Part shown: in pieces, positions 9,086-20,501 of the stretch
How the letters are laid out: every line of letters starts with the position of its first letter
Numbering within the stretch: the first letter of the stretch is position 1
Source of the DNA: Lasiosphaeria ovina
Lineage: Eukaryota > Ascomycota > Sordariomycetes > Sordariales > Lasiosphaeriaceae
DNA: 64,000 nt
Assembly (NCBI GenBank): GCA_033439765.1
Contig: JAULSN010000009.1
Location: 1,798,001 to 1,862,000, forward strand
Reading direction: 5' to 3'
The notes under the pieces: generated by a model
Database searches by the model: none
Told to the model about the DNA's origin: nothing
The model's input: the letters and a program-made list of their open reading frames with translations, nothing else
Position numbers and translations under genes: made by a program

Positions 9086-12000
9086 ATGCATACCTCCTTT
9101 CTGCACACGCCCGTCATCCATCTGCTCAAGGCCGATCCGCGTCCATCCTTCGTCGTTGCCCTGGCCCCGCACCCCGCGGCCGTCGTTTTCACGAACCCGG
9201 CCCTCGATGCCGATGCGGCTATCTCGGACCTTGTTAACGCCCGCAACGAGGACCTTTGGGACTTGATAGCCGGCCGAACCCCGGCCTCGCCGTCGTTCTT
9301 CGTATGCTGCGGCATTTCGTGGACACGCTTTGTCGTCGAGGAACAATGGGCCGTTGTCAGTGCAAACGGGACGCCCCCCGGAAAGCTCTTGTCTGAGCCG
9401 CCGCCACACACGACACGGATCCGTGCCATTGATCCTACCGGAAGCCCGCTGCCCCCAGGGCGTGATGTACCCACCGTCGAGCCTGTCGGTCTCGGGAGCG
9501 CAGCCCCCGTGTCTTCTGCGCAATCCGTCTCGCGCCCCGACTATGAGGCCCTCAGCCGCAAGATCAAGTCTACGCCGGGCGTCCTGCCACAGAGCCTGAA
9601 GGAAAAGCTATTGACGGTGCCTGAAGCTGCTGTCAGTTCTCTGTCTCGCTCAAACTCGGCTCCGGGTTGGATTTTGCCCAATGAGTCACCAGGTTCGTCC
9701 TTCTCGCTTTCCTGTAGCCATTTTCTGCCATCCAACTTGCTAACCCTGCCGATATAGAGCAACCTCCGTTCCTGGAAGTCATCAACGATGTCGACTGGGC
9801 GGCTACCCCTCTGGGCGAAATGAAGTGCTGGCCTCCAAGACTGGAACAGACGTTCAAGCAAATCCTCGTTGACAGCCGCCCAATCGCCATTTATTGGGGA
9901 CCGTCCTTTACAACCATCTACAACGAGGCCTTCAGCAAGCTTTGCGGTTCCAAGCACCCTGCGATGCTCGGCATGCCAGTGGAAGATGCATGGCAGGCGG
10001 AAGGCCAACGCCTCAGAGATACGATGCAAGGCATTTCTGGAACAACGCAGATGACGGCCCTGGAGGACGAATGGAGAGTCTTTGTTGAGAGGGAGTCTGC
10101 CGTGCCAGGACAACCCCACTGGCTCGAGGAAACTTATCTCAACGGGTCCATCATCCCCATCCTGGAGAACAGTGAATGCCTTGGCTTTCTGCATCCAGTG
10201 GCGGAGACGACAAGCATACGACTCTGGGAAAGACGGATGGAGATGCTCATCAGCCTCGGAGAGTCGCTCGTCACTGCTCGCGATGTGAAAAGCTATTGGG
10301 AAAAGACCCTCCAGCAGTTCGATGCAGTAGAACCCCGCTGCGACATCCCTCTGGCGATCCTATACAGCGTCGGGGAAGATCCAGACACGATAGGAGCCAC
10401 GCCTCCTCGTCCACCCTACCCCTCGACTAAAGTCTGTCGCCTCGAAGGAGCACTTGGTGTCCCGGAACACCACCCGATTGTCCCCAACACGCTCAACTTA
10501 CAGACCGGCAGCGAGACTCTGTCATCCTTATTCAGGGAGGCAATAGAAGCCCGTCATCCTCTCCTGCTGCAAACAGCAGATGGAACTCTCCCCCAGGCGC
10601 TTCTTGAGGGGCTGCAGTGGCGAGGATACGAAGCAGATCCATGCAGAGCTGCTGTAATTTGCCCGATCCGGCCGACAAGGGAGGAGAACGTAATGGGTCT
10701 TCTTCTCCTTGGTCTCAACCCCCGGCGTCGCTATGACAACGATTACCGGCAATACATTTCGCTCCTCAGCCAGAAGCTGACGACGTCTCTGGCCTCGATT
10801 GTTTCACTCGAAGAAGAAGCCCGCAGGGGGCGCAACGCAGCGGAGCAGGCTGCGCATGATCGTGCCACGCTCAAGGAAAAGTTGGCTGTCCAGACTAGAG
10901 AAGCGACCGAGTCTGTCAGAATGTTTGAGGCCGTGGCTGAATTTATTCCCGTTGGCATGACGTTTGGCGACGAGCATGGAAAAATCACGTTTGCAAATGA
11001 CGCCTGGTACAAAATAACTGGAATCCATGGGCCAGTCGGGGAACAGGACTTTCTCGCCTGTGTCACAGAAGATGATCGCCCGGCCGTTGCTGCCGCGTAT
11101 GAGAGGCTCAAGACCACACACAACGTTGAGTTTGAGTTCCGCGTCAAGAGTCCCAACGGTTCGGGTGTTGATGCTTCGCCGTCTCGGAACTCTCCTACCT
11201 TTGACAAAGCCGGACCCGATGTGGGCTCTGTCGATGACGTGAAGGGGCGCCATGTCCTGGCTATTGCTAAAGCAGAACGGGCGTCTGATGGGGGCATTCT
11301 CCGGGTTTTGACATGCTTGACCGATGTTACGGCGCACAATCAGGCAACCGCGGAAGCCGTGCGTCGAGCACAACAGGCTGAGAATCTGAAGCGCATGACC
11401 GAATTCGCCACGGTCGGCATGTGCGACATGGACCTTGATGGCCGGTTGCTTGAGGCCAATGATGTCTTCTTTGAGATGTGCGGTCTTGAGAAGGTCGATC
11501 CAACCAAGGCCGTCATCAAGCCCTGGGAGACGTGTGTACTCGAGGACGATTACTCATTGCTTACCGATAAGATCGGCAAGATGGTTTTGGAAGACAAGGT
11601 CCAGATGGTCGAGTTCAGGTTCAAGACAACATGGAGAACTGAAGATGTCGCGGGCAACAAGGTTGCCGTCCCGCGGTCAGTCCAGGCGACGCTAATGCCT
11701 GTCCGATCAACTGAGGGCATCATTCAGGGCTTCGCGGGCTGTTTGAGTGACGTCTCATTGCAAAAGTTGCAGCTGGACAGAGAAAAGGAGCGGAAGGAAG
11801 AAGCAATCGAATCAAAGCGCCAGCAGGAAAGCTTCATTGACATGACTTCTCACGAGATTCGGAACCCGCTGAGCGCGATAATCCACTGCGCAGACGCTAT
11901 TACCGCCACTCTAGCCCTAGCTCGGGAGCTCGTTTGTGGCGAGGCTTGCAAGGCTGTCGTCGCCGCCAACGCCGCCAAGGCTGCCAGCGAGACATCCGCG

Positions 12001-13485
12001 TCTCGTGATGGCAACGCTGAAGCGGCGGGCCCTCCTGATGGCGATGCTAAAGTGGCGGGCTCTCGAAAGGATGAGGATCATTCAGAAATCTGCAATCTCG
12101 TGGAGACCAGCATTGACAGCGCCGAGACGATTGTTGAGTGTGCATTGCACCAAAAACGGATTGTGGACGACATTCTGACAATGTCGAAGCTCGACTCGAA
12201 TTTGCTTGCCATTACACCTACCACGGCCAATCCAGTCCAGGTGGTACAGGAAGCTCTCAAGATGTTTGGGGCTGAGGCGCGCAGAGTCGAAATCAACCTC
12301 TCCATGTTTGTCCACCAGTCCTACCGCGACCTGAGCGTCACATACCTTGACTTTGACCCCTCTCGGATGAAACAGGTGCTCATCAACCTCCTCGCCAATG
12401 CCCTCAAGTTCACCAAGTCAGGCCCGACTCGAGACGTGTTGGTGACCGTCAGAGGGAGTCTCACGCGGCCGACTGAAGCGACAAGCTCGGTGCAGTTCAT
12501 ACCACGTTCAGAAGAAACTGATCAAGACTGCAGTCAGCCAGCTCTGCAAGGTCGCGGGGACCCGATATTTCTCATTTTCGAGGTAAAGGACACGGGACAC
12601 GGTCTAAATGAGGAAGAAAAGAAGAGTCTTTTCCAACGCTTTGTCCAGGCTTCAACCCGTACTCACGTCATATACGGCGGGTCAGGCCTGGGGCTCTTTA
12701 TCAGCCGCCGCCTCATCGAACTTCAGAATGGATCCATCGGTGTTACTAGTGAGCCCGGCGTTGGCAGCACGTTTGCTTTCTACATTGAAGCCTACGTCCC
12801 GACCGCAGGGGCCATTTCTGACGCCGAGGCCAGCATGTCCCCCTCCAATGCCGCGAAATCGGCGCTGAAAGGGACTCCCAACGCCAATGGTTTGGGCAAG
12901 AGATCCTCTCTCAGCTCAGGCTCAGGCTCAGGCGCACCGGTGGAAACCCTGGTTATGAGACCAACGAACGAGCTGGCCATGTCGTCCCCACCAATAAGGG
13001 GTATTCTGGCAGTGGAGGATAACATCATCAACCAACAAATCGTGCGGCGGAGACTCTCGGCCCTAGGATTCACCACCGACGTTGCAAACCACGGTGCCGA
13101 GTGTCTGGACAAGCTGCGCCTTTCAGATCGCTATATAGAAACCGAAGACAAGGGCACTGGAGCTGGAGGAACGACTCAGGGGAAATTTCCCCTCTCGGTG
13201 ATTCTGATGGATATCGAAATGCCTGTTCAAGACGGGCTGACTTGCACGCGACACATCCGTGAGCTTGAGCGCAAGGGCAACATCACGGACGGCCGCATTG
13301 CGATCATTGCGGTCAGCGCGAATGCCCGCGATGAACAAATCGCAGAGGCTAAAGAAGCGGGGTGTGACGAGGTTTTGGTGAAGCCATATCGAATGCGGGA
13401 GCTGACGGACACGATGCGTACTATCATGGAAAGGATAGCAGCGGAAAGGATAGCAGTGGAAGACAAAACGGCGGAGGCAGAATGA
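9086..13485 (+). CDS. Hybrid sensor histidine kinase (PAS-GAF-PAS-PAS-HisKA-HATPase-REC)
   Basis: Two exons, 9086-9692 and 9758-13485, are joined by a 65-nt intron (GTTCGT donor, GCTAAC branch at 9739, ATAG acceptor), giving 1444 residues. An in-frame ATG at 8948 is possible, but the one at 9086 begins the conserved-looking N-terminal block. Order: N-terminal region; PAS-like segment at about 210-300 (WAATPLGEMKCWPP); GAF-like at about 364-547; PAS at about 591 and 749; HisKA with phospho-accepting His901 in DMTSHEIRNPLSAI; HATPase with N box (LINLLANALKF), DTGHG, and GGSGLGLFISRRL at about 1071-1214; receiver with VEDNIINQQIV, Asp1354 in MDIEMPVQDG and Lys in LVKPY. Fungal hybrid kinases pass phosphate to a Ypd1-type protein and then to Ssk1 or Skn7. 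All catalytic residues are present. The stimulus is unknown. Alanine-rich insert (about 935-965) separates the His from the following helix. Confidence 0.95.
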
Positions 13486-14214
13486 CTGGGTAAATGGACC
13501 CTGTGCTTTCCGAGAGTCATCGAAGGCAGGAGAGCACCCTTTCTGGAGGCTTTCGAGGCAGCTCAACCGGGCGGATATTATTTTGTAACGTCTGAATCGT
13601 AACGAAGAATACCCATACGCGTTTTGCCCCTAAATGATATATATCTCGCTGAGAGGGAGCCGAAACTAGCAACTACAGGCGCTTGGTACGGAGGCCGCTA
13701 CGAGCGACCCAATCGCCCAGCGCCAAGAAGATGCTCTTCGCCGCCGTGTAGGACGCGCATTGTATGCTGGCAATTGCTTCCAAACCCGAATTTCATCGTT
13801 TCGGCAGAGCAAGCGGCTGCCTCGAAACTGCAGGGTTCATGTGTTCCCGATTGCACAAACCCACCCAATAAATACCTCGTGTTCATCCAACTTGCAGCCC
13901 CCAATTTCAGATCAGTTCACTACATGCCATTCCAAGCAGGCAATTCCCATCACAATAAACTCATTCAGTTCCCTCGATACAATCTCATCAGTGGCTATTT
14001 TCTCCCTCCACAATGCAAGCCAAGACCCAACAACTTTGTGGACAGCTGTCCCTTCAAGACGGAGAAGGACAGCGGTCGTAGGGTCAAGACCAGCGAACTG
14101 CGTCTAGCAACAAACACTACTATGCAGCATAAAGAGGGAAGATGGATCAAGCAGGGTTGGAAGATTAGCGAAATATTCAACCATGTTTCTTTTTAAACTT
14201 GTCTTGTTTGACCC
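13486..14214. other. Intergenic region downstream of the histidine kinase
   Basis: No supported gene. One plus ORF (13624-14196, 190 codons) is open but has atypical composition, no motifs and no plausible conserved segment, so I treat it as chance. Confidence 0.45.
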
Positions 14215-14606
14215 CACCTTCCAGACTCTCTCCTACCTACCTACAAGAGCCGAAATCAATGATTACCGCCTCGTCACCGTCGAGCATTATATATTACTTG
14301 GGTTGATATCGTTGTGAACCAATCCCAAGGCATGAAGATGCTTGACACCGCTCTCAATTCCGGCCAGCACACGGCTATAGTCCTTGATTCTCTGACAGTC
14401 TGATCTCGGTTCTTTCTCTTCATAAGACCGCCGGGGTTGACTTCTTGCGTCAGGGTGCATTGGTATCCTACAAAGCAAAGGCCAGTTATTCTCCCATCGG
14501 AAACCTGGCAGCCAAGGGAAGTGGCAATGTTGGGGTGCGGATGATGCTTCAAAAGTTCGCAGACTGCGGCTTCTAGGAGAACGGACTCTGCCGATATGAT
14601 TCGGCT
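14215..14606 (-). pseudogene. Broken fungal protein-kinase-like gene
   Basis: The minus strand encodes kinase landmarks spread over two frames. After a polypyrimidine tract and CAG acceptor near 14606 come the helix-C-like LLEAAVCELLKHHPHPNI, then a hinge-like CFVGYQCTL. In another frame follow a helix before the catalytic loop (GVKHLHALGLVHNDINPSNI) and then MLDGDEAVIIDFGSC, equivalent to the DFG segment. The Asn-Asp-Ile-Asn-Pro form of the loop is typical of a large fungal kinase-like family. Three lesions are visible: a frameshift near 14385-14400; a two-base TA insertion at 14286-14294 splitting the loop from the DFG block; and a TAG (14239-14237) in an expanded CTAC repeat just after the DFG block. 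An upstream exon may exist to 14983 but was not resolved. The gene is not functional as it stands. Confidence 0.75.
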
Positions 14607-14971
14607 GGGACCTCATCCAGACCAGAGAGAAAAGAAAAAAAACTATTAGGAGCAGGATGGTGAAAGCGGGCGCTACTTCCACGAACACTCAAATATAATG
14701 TTGCGCCACCAATGCAATGCCTGAGTAACAAAGCGAGGGTTGGGATGGTGTCAAAAGATATGGCTATATACATTGGAAGGATTTGTGATTTCGTACTTGA
14801 TTGGCTTTCGACCTTGTAGACGACTCGAGAGCAGCTGTGGCGGGAATATGCAGGGATGATGGTCTCGCAGTTCTGTAAGGGAAGCACGGGCCAACCGAGG
14901 ATCGGGCAACCCACCTCAGGCCCACTTTTGATTGTGTTGAGCCGCTCAACACAGCGAAGCGTGGGTCTCTC

Positions 14972-15505
14972 ATGGGACGCCAAGATTGGAGGACGTTAGT
15001 GGAATTGGGCTTGGCATCGAATTCGACAAAGACTTGTCCTGAGGATGATTTTTTGCTGGATGAAGACCAAGCGACGCAAGTTAGCGAGTTTCGGCAAAAG
15101 CTCGCCCTCGCGTCCGATGAGCAGTACCGACTCTGTATTGAGGAGCGAGATAAGCTGCTGGGTCGGGCAACGGAGCTCGAACTTCGGATCTGCATGTCCG
15201 CGCGCGTCATGGGACGCTATGCCGAGTACGAGCGCCGTAGTGACGAGCCGACATCTGAGGACAACACGGAGCTCTGGAAGCGCATCCATCTCCCCGGCAT
15301 GCTAGAGAGCCGCATCCGCGACAAAGGTATCGACCCTGCATCCCCGGGCATCAAGGAGTATCTCGATGTTTTCAAGTCAGCGGGCGTTCCACCGCACGGC
15401 GGTGGTGGAATTGGCCTGGACAGAGTTGTCGCTTGGTACCTGGCTCTGCCTACAGTGCATCATTGTGCATACTGCCCAAGAACCCCGAAGAGGCTACTCC
15501 CGTAA
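14972..15505 (+). pseudogene. Truncated aspartyl-tRNA-synthetase-like C-terminal fragment
   Basis: The ORF has 177 codons. Its last 75 residues match the C-terminal end of the eukaryotic-type AspRS catalytic core: RIHLPGMLESRIRDKGID, then IKEYLDVFKSAGVPPHGGGG, then motif 3 IGLDRVVAWYLAL with its Arg, and the terminal PRTPKRLLP. The first 100 residues (helical, charged) do not resemble the AspRS catalytic domain: motifs 1 and 2 and the aspartate-binding region are absent. The segment is therefore either a decayed duplicate fused to unrelated sequence or a chimeric ORF. It cannot charge tRNA without motif 2. The homology of the tail is clear to me; the nature of the N-terminal part is unknown. 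Confidence 0.7.
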
Positions 15506-15937
15506 GTGGGATAAGATCAAGAAAGGGCACATGATCCCCTTCCTGTTGATCTAGGAGGGTTGGCAAGTAGGGGGCACGGGGGGGTCTTGGGAAGCAGCCC
15601 CTTCCCCCTTAGATGGTTAGAGACTAATTAGTCTATTCGTGATATTCAAGTTTTCTTGATACGAACCCCATTGCACAAATTTAACCCTGCCCTCGGCTCT
15701 CTTCAAACCTCACCCCATCTTTGACTAATCGTTAGGCCCCCCCACCCCCAAATCGGCCGGTCTGGTAAAAAAAAATTGCAGATTTTCCCAGCGCCTCTCT
15801 AGAAAAGCAGGAGGGAAACAAAGGTCTAATACTATATACTAACGAGGGAGATGTTACGCGCCAATGTGTCTATGGCAAATATGCGGAATGGAAAAATCAA
15901 AATCCACCCCACCATTTATCACAATGAGGAATGTGTC
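15506..15937. other. Intergenic region 3' of the GNAT gene
   Basis: No gene is seen. The stretch is AT-richer than its neighbours and contains C-rich and A-rich runs near 15740-15775. It separates two genes that face each other. Confidence 0.5.
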
Positions 15938-16525
15938 CTAGATCTGCTGTCTGAACTTGCAATACACCAACTTGTCCATCACGGTGCCCAGCTTCTCTAC
16001 TGCCTTCTTCTGTCTCCCCTCAAAGTCGAAGCCGGCTTTCTCGAGCACTCTCCCGCTTGCCAGATTTCCCTCGAAAACTTCAGCCTCGAGCCTTATCAAG
16101 TAGTCAAATTCGTCAAAGGCCCAGTCTGAGAAGGCAGACACGACTTCTGTGGCTATCCCCCGATGCCAATAGTCCTCGCACAACCAGTATCCAATCTCCA
16201 TGGTGCGGTAATATATGTCGTCGCGTGCCTTGAGGCCGATGCCGCCAATGACGGCTCCCGAGTCGCCGGGCTGGCAGATGGCGAAGTCGCGCTGCGGCGA
16301 CGCAGCGTTGGCAATGGAGATCCACGCCTTGGCGTCATCGGTCGTGTAGGGCTGCGGGAAAGCGTTGCGCATACGACACGCGATCTTGGGGTTGTTGGCA
16401 GCTTTGGCGAGGGATTGAAAGTCTTCTTGTGAGTAGGCGCGCACTACGCAGCTGTGGAGCCGGAGGATAGGTTCGGCGGGTGGTGGTAGTGGCGGTGGTG
16501 GTGGTGGAGGTGGTGGTGGGGACAT
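15938..16525 (-). CDS. GNAT-family N-acetyltransferase (RimJ/RimL-like)
   Basis: This intronless gene encodes 195 residues with its start at 16525-16523. A proline tract (about 12 Pro in residues 3-16), encoded by a GGT-rich repeat, precedes the domain. The GNAT_3 (RimJ/RimL) fold is indicated by the opening LHSCVVRAYSQEDFQSLAKA, the strand with IGGIGLKARDD near residue 93-103, the acetyl-CoA segment EIGYWLCEDYWHRGIATEVV at about 115-134, and the C-terminal NLASGRVLEKAGFDFEGR, where the family has N-x-x-S-x-x-x-x-E-K-x-G-F. Such enzymes move an acetyl group from acetyl-CoA to amines or protein N-termini; the substrate cannot be told. The length is normal and there are no lesions, although it lies between broken genes. 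Confidence 0.9.
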   Translation of the reverse strand: MSPPPPPPPPPPLPPPAEPILRLHSCVVRAYSQEDFQSLAKAANNPKIACRMRNAFPQPYTTDDAKAWISIANAASPQRDFAICQPGDSGAVIGGIGLKARDDIYYRTMEIGYWLCEDYWHRGIATEVVSAFSDWAFDEFDYLIRLEAEVFEGNLASGRVLEKAGFDFEGRQKKAVEKLGTVMDKLVYCKFRQQI

Positions 16526-16899
16526 TCGAGCCAGGGTCGTTGTTTTTGTGGGTATTTTTGCTATAGCTGGGGAAGGGATGCTGCGGGGAATGGATCCGAT
16601 CCTTGCACTACGGAAAGACCAAAATTGCTGCTACTGCTATTGCGGGGATTCGAGAAGAGAGGGTTGACAACGTCAAAAAAGTAGCGTGTCGGATGCAAGA
16701 AAAAGAGAAAAAGAAGATGCTCGGTAGCCCCACTGCCACGTGATCTCCCGTCATGCCGAATGTTGGCTCGTTGAACTATTGAACTAACCGCATCTTACGA
16801 CAACAGGAGACCCTGAACAGCGTCAAATTTCGGGACTTGCGTGCAGACCGCAGCAACATCCCCCATTGCTATTTTTGCTAGCCGACCAACAATACCTAG

Positions 16900-18692
16900 G
16901 TGCCTGGATTATCTAACCCTCTCAATCTCCCCGTCTTGGACCTAGACGGAAACGATTACCAGGGCGCCGAAAGGGCATACCGCCAAAATCTACGAGGCCT
17001 TCTCCACGAGGGATATCAGAAGTACAAGCATGGATTTCATCAGCTGTTCAGCCCTATCGGATTCCTCGTCATCGCTTCCGCAGATCATATCCAAGAAATA
17101 AGCCAGGTTCCCGAGGGAGCGCTTGATTTCCAAGGGGCTACCCAAATTCCTCGGTGTCTAATGACCTCGGTACGAAACATAATACTAACAACTGCCCAAT
17201 ATGCTCTTTCCGTAGCGAATGATTAGTGACTATAGTTAGTTGCAAGTCGGCGATCCGTTGCTAGCTCATACAATCCTCACCGACTTAACTCGGCAATTAG
17301 GTCTGTCCAAGCTGGCCCCATCTATATGTCATGAAAAGGCTTGCACTTAAAAGATATATATGTGGGCTAAGGAAATCTGCTTCCCATCATTCACGAGGAA
17401 ATAGAATACTGCTTCCAAAACGAGCTTCCTGCTTGCGAAGGTCCGTGTGTTCTATTCGAGTCCCCTCCCCCGACTCCCCTTTACCCTCACCCTTTTCCCC
17501 TGAGCTTCGACCTCATGAATAACAAGAACTCTCCCCTACATGCATTGCAATCAAAGCTAATATACCGGAAGCGAACTGGACACCTGGAAATATTCAGAAA
17601 CTAGCACCAAGGCTGATTGCTATCATCATGGGTCGTGTGTTTGTTGGACCTGGCCTTAACCGAAAAGAAGAGTGGATCAACAACGTCACTCAGTTCGTGG
17701 ATGATGTTTTTGCGGGTGGGTGGAAAATCAAAGAATACCTCCATTTCGCCAGGCGGTTCGCTGCCCGCTTTCTCATTCCCGAGATCCGCCAAGTTTAGAA
17801 CCAGCAAGCCATGGCAAGGCGCGAGCTGGTGCCCATCATGCGAGAGCGCCTGGCATCCCTGAATGCGCCTGGCAGTAGTGAGGGGGTGGAGCTGCATCTT
17901 GACCTCCTCCAGTGGTTACTGGCCAACAATGCCACACTACCTCAACCTAGATCACTCGAGAATCTGGCAGAGCTTGCCCTGGTGGCCTTTGTCGGGTCCA
18001 CGCATACAGCTGCAACGACACTTACAAACGTGCTCCTCGACCTGGCTGCCCGACCTGCTGACCTAGAGGTGGTCCGAAAGGAAGTCAGCCAGATGAACCT
18101 GAAGGCCACTGGGCTGAATTTGAAGCAGAGCTTCTATATCAACCAGACAAGCAAGCTTGATAGTTTCATGAAGGAGTCTCAGCGTCTTAACCCTGCTTTC
18201 CTCAGTACGTATTTTCCCTTATCTCTGTCGTTCTCCCATCATTGTCTTCGTGGGGTTATCTTATTCCAATGGATTCAGGTTAATATATTTTTAACGAAAA
18301 TAAAAACATTTTGCCCAAGAAGTTAACTAATTTGTTAGCTGTATTATAAAGTGACGTTCAGCCGCATCGTGCGCAAACCGTTCATACTCTCCAATGGGTT
18401 AACCCTACCATCCGGAACCCACCTCATTGTCCCGGCATGCATGATCTCACTCGATCCCGAGATCTACGAGGACCCGGAGGAGTTTAAGGGGTTTCGCTTC
18501 GCCGAGCTCCGCGCCGAGAAACCCGAGAACATGCGCAAATACCAGTTTACGGGCACCTCGCCCACGGCCATGCATTTTGGATACGGCCGTAATGGCTGCC
18601 CTGGAAGGTTCTTTGCGGGCACGACTATAAAGCTGTTTGTCGCGCACCTTCTCGTCAAATATGATATCAAACTGTTCAGATTTCGGCAGTGA
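16900..18692 (+). pseudogene. Broken cytochrome P450 gene
   Basis: Fragments of a fungal P450 are read in order. 16900-17226 gives the region after the membrane anchor (HGFHQLFSPIGFLVIASADH). From about 17580 comes LAPRLIAIIMGRVFVGPGL, and 17811-18204 gives the I-helix (ALVAFVGSTHTAATTL) and the K-helix ExxR in KESQRLNP. An intron at 18205-18351 restores frame into 18352-18692, which carries the heme loop FGYGRNGCPGRFFA. Defects: no N-terminal anchor exon or start codon is visible; the part between 17227 and 17580 has stops; an in-frame TAG at 17796-17798 interrupts EIRQV(stop)NQQ, and CAG to TAG is the simplest origin; and the protein stops about 30 residues early after KYDIKLFRFRQ. An unusual splice pattern is a weak alternative explanation. 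Confidence 0.85.
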
Positions 18693-20461
18693 AGGAAGTT
18701 AGTGTTTTGTATTAGAATGTTACTTGTATTAGCCTGCCAACACCCAATGTCGCATCCCCCAATGTTGTGAATGCCTTGGAAATAAGGCCCGAATCGCACG
18801 GCTAGACGCTACAACTCTATAAGTGATGAAAAGTGTCTAAAAGGCAGTATTGTGGAAGAGTCTGGGACTCTGTATGTGGAAAAATGAGGGTGCAAGTCGA
18901 TGAAGAAGATTTGCCGTAGTCAGGGACTTCAAGAGAGGATTGTAGGCCCCACAGTAATCACAGGCCTAAGCCAATAATACCGTTGGAGAGAAGAGATCAA
19001 GGCGGTCAGAATGGTATGTTGAAAGTGAGAATCAAAGGAATGGTTGAATTGTTGATGTAGAAGGAAGAAAGAAGTGTGAGTAAAGGAGGGAGGGAAGCTC
19101 CCTATCAATACACAAAAATCCACACACATCCAAAAATTCCACATGTTCCAAAAACAAGCCCTATACGCCAGTTAGCCTTATTTTCCTTCGGTCATTAGAA
19201 AAAGTATATTATTAGCTTTTTTCTACTTTATTCTTAACCTCGCTTGTAGACTTGGAGCTCAACTCACTTCAGAGTGTCTCTTGACAGGTTCCATTTGTCC
19301 AACCCAAAACGCAGGGAAACCTGCTGGACGGATGGACGACAAGGCCATGATCCAAGCAGGTGAGGAGTATTCGCCGTGAACAGGAGACGGCGGCGTCGAG
19401 GCCGCTGTTTTCGCTGCCATATCTGAACCCCCACGCCGTTCTTCTGTTTCTCAAACTTGTGTAACGACGCACAACGAAATATCAAAATTTGTGTAACGAA
19501 GCACAGCATAAAAACCCCACGGCTGCTATCTAGGCCCAATGGCAAGCAACGCTCGAGATGCCATTACGTTTGGGAATTGGGGGGGAAAGACAAGGTGATG
19601 TCTCGAAATGTCATCATATCAGAAACAAAATGAGCCCGGGAACGGGAGCCGAGCCCGGCGCGGGTGCGGGACGACCGACGCAAGCAGCCCCAATTTTAAA
19701 AAATTGTTGACTGGCCAAGCTTACCCGGCCGAGAATTGGAGGACCGGCAGGCGGTACATACGATGGGCCAGTCAGGCCTCTGGGGAGACAGACCGGTCTG
19801 GTTACTGCACAAGACATTGGATGCACGCAACATCAAAGTCGTATGTATCTAATAAGACAGACAGACGAAACCCACGCACTCGCACATTCACATGCGAGAG
19901 AGCGCAGAAAAACAAACCCGCCTCGGACAGTATGCTCCAGCGGGAGTTGGAATATTGAACCCGGCTTTCCTTGACCGACGTGCTTGAGTACAGAACTAGA
20001 GATTCTGGTTTGAGATACTTAGGATATGAGATACTCAAAAATGCGGCAAAAAGGAAATGATAGAGAGCTTGAGTTTGTTGCGCATACGTAGTGCCCGCCC
20101 GTACCTTCAATGTCTGACCCGAATTGCAAGAGCGTGAGAGATATCAAGTCTATCGAGCAGGAAACAAACCAACCACAGAGAAACTAAAAGAAACAAACGA
20201 CCAACTTGCCGCCTCCAATGAGCGATAAAACAGCCGTATCATGACACCAAACGGCCAAACTCCCGTGCATGTGCATTATGACACTGGGGGAGATCGAGAT
20301 GCACGCCACAAACCTAAACCCCAGGGCTGCTCCCTATCCCGGGGGTCACTGCCGGTGACAAGTTGGGGAGAAGCGCGGTTCGGAGCCGAAATCTCGATCA
20401 AACAACAACAAACAAAAAAAATCCCGCGCACACACAAGCTAGAGAGATACGCATATGCAAC

Positions 20462-20499
<38 letters not shown>

Positions 20500-20501
20500 G
20501 G
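20462..20501 (+). repeat. Tetranucleotide repeat (CAGC)n
   Basis: About nine and a half perfect CAGC units lie in tandem. They produce PASQ and GWLA runs in shadow ORFs on both strands. Confidence 0.9.

Noticed and set aside
13624..14196. 190-codon plus ORF downstream of the histidine kinase
   Set aside because: No motifs, uneven composition and many Asn/Pro/Cys residues; there is nothing to separate it from chance.
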